Source: Promerops cafer
Lineage: Eukaryota > Chordata > Aves > Passeriformes > Nectariniidae
Reading direction: 5' to 3'
DNA: 64,000 nt
Assembly: GCA_013398275.1 (NCBI GenBank)
Contig: VZSE01006029.1
Coordinates: 1,330,000-1,393,999, forward strand
The position numbers and the translations under genes are program-made. Each line of letters begins with the position of its first letter. The first letter of the stretch is position 1. Of this stretch, positions 53,788 through 64,000 are shown one piece after another. Under the pieces are notes generated by a model. The model did no database searches. It was not told the origin of the DNA and saw nothing but the letters and a program-made list of their open reading frames with translations.

Positions 53788-53869
53788 TTGGTAATTCAGT
53801 ATTGAAGAATTACCAGTTCAAGAGGATTCTTGAATTGAATTATTATATTGAAGAATTACCAATTCAAGA
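53788..53869 (+). repeat. Overlapping hairpins and 23-bp direct repeat
   Basis: ATTGAAGAATTACC[A/G]ATTC and following bases occur at 53801-53823 and 53847-53869 with one difference. TGGTAATTC (53789-53797) pairs with GAATTACCA (53807-53815), and CTTGAATTG (53829-53837) pairs with CAATTCAAG (53860-53868). Each stem is 9 bp. Confidence 0.85.
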
Positions 53870-56800
53870 TACCAATTCAATTACCAAAACAAGAAGATTG
53901 TTTTTCTTTACTTTTTTTTTTGTTAATGTTATCGTGACTGCTCATCTGTTAATGATTTTACATCACATGATGAAATATTTCACTATGATGACTGTATCAG
54001 GGTTATATTCTGGCAAATTTGGGAAAGTTTCTGGATACACTTTGGAAAACTATAACTTGCTGTTTTTTCTGTGTCACTTAGTTTTTTCTTGAATTTTCCA
54101 CTTAGCAAACTCGCTTGGGGTTTATAGAAAAGCCTTATATTTTGCAGGATCCTTACCACTAAAAATACTATTTAGGAAAGAGGCTTGGAGTCATCCAAAG
54201 CTTGACGTACTCTCCAGAGCAAGACATTAGACTGGATTTTTTCAATGGAAATTAAAATACAAAAGCAGAACTCTGGCATAACATTTGAATACAACCACTT
54301 TAATTATATTTTGTACAGTCGTATCATCTAACTGTTAGAAGGAAATCTCTACCCACACTTCAGTCTAACTTAAAATTCTTAAATCATTCAGTTGTAAAAT
54401 TAAATTTTCTATACAGATGCTGAGTAGGAAATATTATTTTCTGGTACCTGTCAATTTGTCTGCACATGCTTCTTCTGAACATTAAGTGTATGCTATAATT
54501 TTTCTTATTTGTGAATTTTAAGATTAGGTTTGAATTCCACTTAAGAAACAAGGCAATATACAGCATATTTTATTTATTATAAATGTTGAGAATGGGACCC
54601 CACTTCATATGGAAATAAATATATAGAGCAGATCCTGCAAGAAGACAGTCAAATATATCTAAATCTCAATGAAGATCTGCCTTTGTAAAGAGAATTTCTA
54701 AATACGTGTTGCCTATCATGGTAACCTGGAGACAACTTCTGAGTCGAGTGGGTAGAAATCCATGTCTATGAGTGATGTACGGCTTGGGTTTTGCAGGTCC
54801 TAGACCAGGCAGCTTTGGCTGAGATTTCAGCTAACAGCTGGATATGTGTGCACAGTTTACCTTGGTACTTTTGATTGGGTGAAAAAAGAGGTTTGGAAAT
54901 TTATTTATCACTAAACTTTTAAACTATTTTTCAAAATAGTTTATTTTGAAAAAACATTCCTTTAGGATAGTGTAGTATTTAACTAACAGCTTAAATTAAA
55001 TGCTCTTGACTAAACATTAAAAATAAAATGCCACATTTCTCCAGTCACTGTAATTATAGAATGTTTTATTACAGTTCAATTACATTGATAAGTAATTTTT
55101 GGAGTGAAAAATTCAGTTCTAATAGCATTTTTTGCTTTCAAAATATAATCTTGAGACTAAAGACAGTGCAACAAAAAGTAAAGTATAGTTCTAGAGTTTC
55201 CAGCTGTATTCATATTTTAGATTCTTGTTCCCCTGGAAATATTTGCATGACGTCTGCTTTATCCCTGTTTATTTACTAATGGCCTTTGCCACTGTTATCA
55301 TTTCACCCTGTTTTTCCTTGCAAATAACCTTGTTTTTCACTGCCTTGACATAATAATAAACAGTTTGATAAGACTGTATGTGATAAATTTTAATACACTT
55401 TGCCCATAAAAACAGGGAAAACAATAGGATCCTTGAAATAACCTTGAAATGCCTAAAAAGCTAACTGAAAAGATATGTTGATTTTTTTTTTTTTTTAATT
55501 ATTCTCAGGAGCATTAGAAAATATGTGCTTGTGTAACAAGATTCACAAAAGCATGGACTAGTAGTACTAAACAATGTCTGAGATCCATGCAGAAGCCTAC
55601 TTAAACTTTCATCAAGGTAAATTTTCAGTATTTTTTTTACTTTAGAGACAGTTTTTTTCTTAATTTTTTTTTAGATGTCTTTTAAAAGTTCTTTTGGCAA
55701 TGCTTTCAGAATGAGAAAGTGGGAGCTAAAGTTACCACACAGTCTCACAGAAGTGAAAATAATAATAAAGACTTCCTGTTTACTCACAGCAGGAAGTGAG
55801 ACAACTTTAAGAAAACTGGTTTGCTTGAAAAGGAATAGGAGTAGCCAAGCTTGGTCACGTTTTTTTTCTAGTCAGATGTATTTAATGATTAAAAGTAAAA
55901 TTTTAAGTTTCTTTTCTTCTTCTCTTCTAGTAGTAATGACTTTTTTTCTTTTTCCTGTACCCCTATTGATGTTTTTTGATGGCTGTAGAAAGTATGGAAC
56001 TGTCTAAGACTTTGGAAGTCAGCTGAGTTGCTAAAGGATCTGAGTAGAGGATATCTTAGGGACAGCATTGCAGAAATGATCATTTTCCCCCCAAGATATT
56101 AGCAGATAACCTACCCTACATTTTTGTCTAAAAGGTGTAATATCAGTTTCTGGTAATTCTAACAAAACTGTTTATATCGATACCATATCTAAAATTATGT
56201 TAAAGGCTTTAAGTTTCTATTGAAATTGCTTAAAATCTAACAAGATAGCATGAAACTAGAGTTATTTCTTTTTTGAGTACTTCTTCATTATGCATTCCAC
56301 TGAATAAGCTTCATCATAAATATTTTTAATCAGAAGATGTTTTATTTTAAAAATACATGTGTAGGCTCTTTTGATATTCAGACATTGTTGATGTAGAGGG
56401 CAGCATTGCTTCTGTACGTATTTTCCTTCATTTGATTGTGTTCTTTTTAAAACTCTAGCCATCTTAAGGTTATTTCAGCGCAATTTCCCTCACTTGTCTT
56501 CAGGCTGTGAAGGTCACACCAAAGCTGTTATTGCCTACATGAGCTGTGCCATTGTAGCCTTCCGTTGTAGGCTAGGGAATCTTTAATTCCACAGATCAGA
56601 AGGTAGGCAAATATTAATTTTTTTCTCTTAATTCACATGCCTCTATCCATTCATACACTGTTTGCAGAAGGTAAACAGTGCCTCCTAGAATGGAAAAAAA
56701 CCTCAAGAGAATGAATTGCAGTGGAGCAGACCCCACTGTCCCCCAGACATCAGCTTCCATTCATTTTGGATGTCAAATGGGTGTAGGTGTTCATTCATAC

Positions 56801-59800
56801 ATGTTTATTGAGAACACCTTGTTGCTATGGTCATGAGATGTAAAGGAGTATGAAATTTTGGATGTCAAGTATTCTGTCTTATGTTTCATGGCAAAAACTG
56901 CAGCAGAAAAGCAATTTTCCTGGCTTCAAAGCCCCGTTGATTTTCATCAGATTTCTCTTTGGCAGAGAGTCTCTTTTATAGTTCTATACTTTACCACGTT
57001 ACAAGGGGGATTATTCAATTCTTTGTTTCACAACGGAAAGAAGGGTTGTAGCATGTCTTTACTTAAGGAAGCTCTTGTCCGCTAAAACTTAAATTCAGAT
57101 TATATCTATAACCACTGAAATCCCAACTTTTTTTAGCAGTGAAGCTTGTTTAGTTATGACAGCCTTCATGTCATTGTGATTACTTAGCATAGGTTGCAGT
57201 TTGTGGCAGTGCCAAGCCCTCAACACCACAAAGCTTTTCCTGTGGTGTGTTGACAGTCCTTCAAGGCCTATCCCTTTTTACCTTCTTTTTTCCTGCTGTG
57301 TATCTTGATCCTATTTTCTTAATTTTGTTCAGAGTGACTTTAATTCCTGTTCCATAGTCAAAAATTACATGAAAATTGACAAAATGGCTTTCTAGGTAAC
57401 AATTTCAGTCACGGTATTTTCTTCCCATGTTTTTAAAAGTAAAGATGACCAGTCTTTCACAGAATTTCTTGGTGCTGTGGGAAAGAAATGCACAGTATAT
57501 AGTACTTTAGGAAGGATGAGCACGGAGTGGTCTACAGATTATGAAAAGTAATCTAGTATTTCAGCAACAAACCCCAAACTTCCTCCTTTTAGGAAATCAG
57601 CCATTTAACAACTGGCTAAGGCCATATGGACTCAGCATGCTACCTTATGTCCTGTAGGGATTGGGACCCTACTCCTTGTAGTGGTTTTCTTTGACAGAGA
57701 CAATAGGGGCATACAGGCAAGAGCTTAAATTAATTTTTCCATGAGCAGCAGTTATGTGGAAATCGTCCATAGTTCTTACCATGCATGTGAACCCAGCCGC
57801 ATGAAGGGGAAAAGCAGAGCAGTCCCTGACAAAAAGAGTGACCATGACCATACCTGATAAATTCTTTCAGCAGTAGCAGTCAGGCCATAGCCATCCTCTC
57901 ATCCTCTCTCATGTGTATATTCTGTGTAACACAGAGTTAATTGGTCTTTATCTGCTTAGTAAATGGGGTGCTGCCATGTTGCATCAGACTTACCATGCTG
58001 AAGGGATGCAATAAAATTCTGCCATGTCTTGGGAATGCAACTTGTCTTGGCACAGAAAGAAGTGAAACAGCCAACCTCCCCAGAAAGGTATTCATGTGAC
58101 TTAGACTAAGTAGAAATCAAAATATTTGTATCCTGATGACTCAAATCAAGGTATTAAAGCTGTTGCCTCAATTGAAAGCAACGAAAATGTATAGTTCCTC
58201 TAGTATAATGTCAGGTGAAGCAGAGAAAACGCATAGAAAGGCTTAGGACAATTATAATATTTATGGCAAATGTAAATGGAGAAAGTGATGCAATGCTCAG
58301 TTTAAGTAGTATAATGTCATGTATAAAATAAAAACAACTGTTTTGGAAAAAATATGTTGATTACACTAGACACTGAAAGGAAGAAGAAAAGAAAAAGGAA
58401 AGATAACTACAGATCAATTATACAAATGGGCCAGTTTCCAAAATAAAGGGGCCATACAGATATTCACAGTCTTATTGCCATTTCCCAGTAAATTATTCCT
58501 TTATTTGTCTGAATTAAGCCTGCTTCTTTTTCCACTTTTATTGGGAAAAAAAGTGTAATTGGGATCTTTTTGAACATTAACTGGATGGCTTACTGAATAT
58601 TCCATTCATTCTGTGTCTTCTTTCAGGTTTCATCTTAATAAGTTGATATTTCTGTCAGTAATTTGCATTTAAATTATGAAAAAATAATAAAGATTTTCTC
58701 TGCATGTACTTTCTTAGATGAAAATTTTGCCGTAATAACAATGGGAAATATTTATTTTATATAAGTCAGTTTGGAACATGGATTTGTCTCATCGTTTGGA
58801 ATAGTTCAGTAGTTCAGCTTTACAATCACTAAGTTTGTGAATGTCTCTTAAAACAGGCATACCTTTTATCCTACACCTCAGATAAAGATCAAATATGTTT
58901 AAATACCAGACTTGCAGTAAGCAGATATTTGCCCATATGTTCTGAGGTAAATTCCATACATTTTTGTATAAATAAGGTAAGCTCTACCTTTTCTGCAAAA
59001 GAGAGTCGCATGTCTAACTGATGCTTAGTAATGTGTGTGATCTGGCTGAGTTTTAGAGAAAAATAGACTTGAAGTGACAAACTGACCAGTTTTGACCAAG
59101 AAAGAGTACTTTGCTGAACCTTACTTTAAAGTAGTTTATTATCTTTATTTATGGGAAAATCTTTTCTTCTGTCAGAAAAAAATATATATTCCTTATCCCA
59201 CTCTTCTGAAAATACCCAGTTTTCTGTGTTTCCATTCATCCTGAATCTAATTTTCAAACTGTTTTATAACAGGTACTTCTGGTACTTTTTGCAGTATGCA
59301 ATATTTATACAATACTTTTTACAAACTGCTGCCTCTTTGTGGAGGAAATAGTAGATACTGCAATAAAGATAAACTTATCATCACAGAGAGTACATTGAGG
59401 AGAGCAAGGTGCACATAGAGAATTAAATGCCTTAAAAGTAACTGAGGAGCATCAACACAAGGATTTCAGATTTCGGTTACAGGTGATGAGCATGGCTCAG
59501 GGTGTATTTAGTGTGTCTTGAACTTAGACTACTGACTAAGCATCTAAATCTGTCAAAGTAAATCAGGTAAGCCCCTGGCAAATTTCCCCAGATGCTGAAG
59601 CAAGACCAGATTTTAGACTTGAATAGAGCTGTTTGAATTCTTCACCAAACAATAATGGTCTTTACATCTGACTTTGACTAGTGATCCACTGCTGAAAGGA
59701 AGGAGGTACAAGGGCAAAATTAATCCCTCATCAGAGAAGGCTAACTTGTGGAAGTGCTGGATTAAAGGGGGAGTGAGTTCTCCAGAGCCCTCCTCCAGTG

Positions 59801-62800
59801 GTGGAACAAGGTCAGTGAGAGTTTCTCAGTCTTTTTTCCTCAAGACAGAACTGTGGAAGGGGAATGGAAGCTTGGTACAATACTTTTTGTTATGACTGAG
59901 AAATGAAAAATAGGGAAGTAAGGAGACTGTAAGAATCACTTAAATTCATAAGAAATTGCAAAGCTGAGAGAGAGCCTTTTTCTAGAGAGTTGCTAGTAAC
60001 CACAGGAAAGAGGAGCTGCTGGAACCAGAGTGCAAAGGTCTGTTTTAGAGAATCTGCTTCTTAAGTAGCAGGCTTTGACAAGATTTGAATATGGAAAATA
60101 TACTTCACTGAATAATTTATCTACTTTAACCACATGGATTGTGGCAGCATGCAAACGTTTCCTAGAGCCGCAGTTACTCCAGGAAGGTTAAGAATTGGCT
60201 GTGGAGTAGTTTGCATATAGCAGCCTCCACTGAGAAACAGAGGAAAAAAACTACTTGAAATTTACTAAGAGCTCCTTTTTTTTTTAAAATGGACTGAACA
60301 TACCCTCAAGACTTCACGGATCCTGATGGTTTACATGTCTTCTGTAATGACAGAACCATAAATTCTAAATGTTGGAACAGTCAACTGTTCAGGGCAGCAT
60401 AACACTTCCCTGAAGACACATTTTGGCTCATGTACTTTCCCTGGCATGTTAAGTGATCCTGGAGCTGGGAAGGAGGAATTCCTGAGAGTTTAAATGGCAA
60501 TAAACCTATCTGTGAACATCAAGGGAAAAAACAGGCTTGTCTTTGCATGTACTAAAGAGTGATGTCTGTCTCCCAACTAACAGCTTCCTCTAGGTATTGT
60601 TTTTTCAATTTGCAGTATCTTCTTTTTTTCAACTCCAACACCGTTCAGGAAGCCTGAATGTTTGAGAGGATCGTATATGTGAATAATAGCTACATAAAAT
60701 ATTTTCAGACTTTGTCTGTGTAAATAGCAGCTATAGTAACCCCTGTCATTTAGTCTTCTGTGGAGCTTATTCCTGCTTTACTGTAATTATTTTATTGCGA
60801 GTGAAAGTGATCTGAATAACATGATTGGCTTTTAAAACCTAACTTCACTGCAGTTGTTTCCTACCAGCTACCATTTCAGTCTTTGGATGCTCTTGCTAAT
60901 GGCAAAAAAGAAATTCTGAGATAACCATTAACAACCTCCCCAACACCACTGCAGTTAAATAACTATGGTGATTTGGTACTTCAGAACACAGATCTGCTTT
61001 CCCCAAACCATGATTTGCAGTTAATGAATGAACAGATGTGAAATCTTAGAACTGAAATGATTGATGTTTCATTTAACACAGTATTGGCTTTTCATTGTTT
61101 CCATGGACCAACACTGACTGCTGACCACTGATTTTAAGCAGCTGTATGTTTGTGTTCTCCTTCTCAAATCCATAGAAATTATCAAGGTTATTTTGGCTCA
61201 GTTCCCTTTATAAATACAAGGACTGTTATGCATTTCAGAACAAGGATGTTTAATCTTTGGTGCAGGTTAATTTGATTTAGCCATATATGTTAACACTTAT
61301 TCTGAAGCACACTGTTTTGACATTGCATTTCTTCTAGATATTTGCAGAGTTTGCTTTGACTTATTTAGAAGAAACCTTGAGGAAGGTCAGCAGTCATGGC
61401 TGAACCATCACCTTCTTGAGTGACTATCAAAATGAACAATTTAGGCTAGCATAGGTTACTGAAGTCAGTGTCTCTTTTGCAATATTCTGTGCTCATTGAG
61501 AGGCCTATATTACAAAATCTATTTTTATTCTACAGAAAGAAGTGTCAAGATCATTCTTATCATGCCCCCAGTCACATCTTCTGGTTAAATAATGTAAAAA
61601 CAGTAAAGAAGCTTATAACTGCCAGCCTCTCTTTCTCCAAAACTTCACTTAAAAGTGGACTTATACTTTTAGGATGGAGAGTTTAAATTCACTTAGGCCA
61701 TATCGTGGAAAGTTGTTTTAAGACCTGGGACATTAGCTTGTGACTTGAATTTACTGCTGTAACAGATTTGTTGTTTCCTTGGTAAATATTATGGTTAGCA
61801 CCTTCTTGCACACTTTCTCAAATATTGTCAAGATTATGGAAAGCTCAGATATCATCATAACAGGGGCAATGCAAGCATGTTAGCAACTTTAACTTCTTAA
61901 TACTATGCCAATGAATGTCAAATCCCTGATATAAGGGTGGATTTCAGGCCACCTCTCTGTTAAGCAGAGATTTCTTTGAAGAGTCACCAAGTTCCAGATG
62001 TTCTTACGATGGCTGTAACATTTTTCAGACATACCACATAATCATCAGTTAAGGATGGGACAACAATAAAGCTGTTCCACACTGAAATACATATCTCAAC
62101 CTGAAGTTTTGCATGATATTTTTACCCACTTTTAGAATCTTCATGTATATTTACTTAACCAAACAGGGCTTTTGTTGTTAAAAAGATGGTGTTTTGTTCA
62201 ACTGTTAACCCTTAATGGTAGGCTTTTTCTGGGTCTAAGGATGACAAGCAAGATTTACCTGCTGAAAGGCCTGGATTCGAGGCATCTATTGCATACCATT
62301 ATGTTTTTCTGCAGCTTCTCAGAGTCTGAATTTGGTATACTTTATCATTATTTTTTGTTTTCCTTGATAATTTCATATATTAGGTAAGATATTGTTAAGT
62401 GTCCTCTACAGGCTACTGGTCACATTTCTCACTAGAACAGGCAGACTCAGGATCCATTTTAAACCTTCAAAGACGTTAGAATACTCCGCTTTGACGATTT
62501 TGTAAGCTATTTTCCTGTACATCTCCAATAAGTCTTCCTATTCAAAGCAGCTATTCTCTGTGTTGGTAATACAAGACACAAATTCTTACTTTTTCCAGAT
62601 AGATTCAACCTGTATGTGCTGAGTGTCCAGTATAATTTCATATCTGTAAACTTACCAGTAATATTGCCTTTTTAAAATAACAACAGCATAATATTTAAAA
62701 TCTTTAGGTTACTATGTTTAATTTTCTCTTCTTGAGTCAGGGAGCATTCCTCCAAAATACTGCTGTTAAATTTTCAATAACCATGTCCAGAGTCCCCTGC

Positions 62801-63021
62801 CACACTATGGACTGTTTCTGGGGAGACACTTCTCTTTCCTTTTCAGTCTGTCTAAATTATCAGAACGTAATGATGTCCACAAGTGCTGGACTGTCATGGT
62901 TTGACGCTGGCCCAATGCCAGTGCCCCCATGAAAATGTATTTTCTTCAACTAACTGCTGTGAGATGCAACCAGGAACAGAGCAGAGCAGGCTCAAACTTT
63001 GAAAGAGAGGGAAAAAAAACT

Positions 63022-63027
63022 TTATTA
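63022..63027 (-). terminator. LTR poly(A) signal
   Basis: The minus strand reads GTTAATAAAGTTTTTTTTCC, giving AATAAA then a T-rich stretch, the R/U5 poly(A) signal of the LTR. Confidence 0.6.
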
Positions 63028-63535
63028 ACTTATACTAAAATCAGGAACACACAGGAAACAGAATGAAAACCTTCTAAACATTCTTCCTCCTCCTCCCACC
63101 CAATTTCCACCAAACCACAGTGAGACAAAACTTTGGAAAGCTGATTAAGTTACCACCACTTAGATAATCAATTCTCAGTCCATCAGGGGAGAGAGGAGTC
63201 TCTCTTGTACCAAAGTCCTCCCCATGAAACACGGTTGAAACCTCCCATGTTTCCATGTCGCACGTGGCACCGCCTGGAGAAAATCTGCCATCGTGACATC
63301 CTCCTTCCATGTACAGTGCTCTCACCACCGTCCATGGACCGAAACTGCTCACAGGCTTCTTCAAGGATGCTTTGCCAAGTGCCAAAAAAAACCAACCGTG
63401 TCTCATTTTTGGGACAACAGTCCCCCCCATTTGTTCATCCCCTGGGGCCGAGGGTCTCGAGAACAGAGCTCTTCTTCTCCCTGAAGACGGAGGGCACCAC
63501 CACGCCCTCTTCATCTTCCTCTGTTCACTCCACTC

Positions 63536-63543
63536 CTTTATAT
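63536..63543 (-). promoter_or_regulatory. LTR TATA box
   Basis: The minus strand reads CCATATAAAGGAG, a good TATA box, in the expected place between U3 and R of the LTR. Activity unknown. Confidence 0.5.
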
Positions 63544-64000
63544 GGTGTCATTACAGCAGGTCATTCTCTTGGCTCAAGCCATCACATCCCCCTAAATGTA
63601 TTACAGGTAACTTGGTTCAGTCTATGGCTGTACAAGAAAAGTCCAGCTAAAAAAGCCACTCCATCATCTCCTCCCACTTCAGCTTCTCTACATCTTCCTC
63701 TTAACACCTCAGGTCCCAGACTGTCTCTCTTTTCTCTCAAACCACCAGCCAGGAGGACTAATGTTTCACAAAGTTCCCTTCACCCAGGAAAGGGTTAAAA
63801 GTCCGAGCTCCGCTGCCCTCAGGGCACTGAGATCTCACGGTGGCACTCCCACATGCTGGGCATCACCCCCCCTGCCCCGCCGCCTCCTCTGCCGGCACAG
63901 GCTCGCTCTCTTTTCCTCTGGCGGGGCAGGGGAGATGAAGAAAACCCCATCTCGGTGTTTCTCCACCCCTTGGTCCTGCAGGGCTGGCCCGGTTCCATTC

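Larger units (their letters stand above)
52900..62891. other. Intergenic, upstream of RAB2A, to the right-hand LTR
   Basis: About 10 kb of AT-rich DNA with no gene, RNA gene or transposon I can support. It holds a 24-bp tandem duplication (53348-53395), a hairpin/direct-repeat cluster (53788-53869), T15 at 55482-55496 and a pyrimidine-rich patch near 55910-55955. By synteny CA8 is expected further right, head to head with RAB2A, but none of it is visible. Confidence 0.6.
62892..64000 (-). mobile_element. ERV LTR (passerine ERVL-type), 3' end inside, 5' end beyond window
   Basis: On the minus strand it ends GGCCAGCGTCAAACCATGAC then A at 62892, the terminal ...CA of a well-known bird LTR. Upstream of that are GTTAATAAAGTTTTTTTTCC (poly(A) signal at about 63027-63022) and a T/C-rich U5 with CTGCTCTGCTCTGTTCCTGG. 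ACCATATAAAGGAGTGG (TATA box near 63543-63536) places the U3/R junction near 63510. The stretch to 64000 is probably U3. Whether it is a solo LTR or one end of a provirus cannot be told, because the 5' end is outside the window. No viral protein was recognised. Confidence 0.75.

Noticed and set aside
62892..62940. Plus-strand LTR start (TGTCATGGTTTGACG)
   Set aside because: The AATAAA and TATA order reads correctly only on the minus strand, so this is the 3' end of a minus-strand LTR; its imperfect terminal inverted repeat makes both readings look possible.

Overview
The window is vertebrate nuclear DNA from a bird, probably a passerine. It is AT-rich and intron-dominated, with GT-AG splice sites and one CpG-island promoter. 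Its CR1 LINE fragments end in the bird-type ATTCTRTG tail, and its endogenous-retrovirus LTRs resemble families common in songbirds. The species assignment is inference from repeat content. No bacterial, phage or CRISPR-like system is present.

One protein-coding gene dominates: RAB2A, the small GTPase of ER-Golgi and endolysosomal traffic. It lies on the minus strand from the start codon at 49405 to the stop codon at 7336. All eight coding exons were found. They join in frame into 212 codons with every intron phase consistent: exon 1 49360-49405, exon 2 36865-36936, exon 3 33383-33450, exon 4 23724-23806, exon 5 22284-22376, exon 6 18651-18762, exon 7 9578-9646 and exon 8 7336-7431. The promoter is a GC-rich island at about 49050-49900 with ETS, GC-box and CRE-like motifs. 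The 3'UTR runs left of 7336 and holds at least five AATAAA signals. The one at 2631-2636 has the best downstream GT-rich element, implying a 3'UTR of up to about 4.7 kb.

Left edge (1-2600): the first 60 bases are CpG-dense and a strong minus-strand splice donor lies at 292/291, so the window may clip the promoter of the next gene. Known vertebrate synteny (CA8 - RAB2A - CHD7) makes CHD7 a candidate on this side, but nothing coding confirms it.

Introns: intron 6 carries a plus-strand solo LTR (17481-17995). Intron 3 carries a short CR1 piece (about 26526-26628). Intron 2 carries a minus-strand LTR remnant with TATA and AATAAA (about 35085-35435). Intron 1 carries a 2.6-kb 5'-truncated, decayed CR1 (38768-41408) and a CR1 tail (48603-48741). 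A single N at 39176 inside the large CR1 is flanked by two apparently identical 312-bp copies, which looks like an unmerged contig overlap rather than biology.

Right side (49.9-64 kb): this is upstream intergenic sequence with two more CR1 pieces and, from 62892 to the window end, a long minus-strand LTR. No further gene was recognised. Most open reading frames here are chance frames in introns, the CpG island or repeats.
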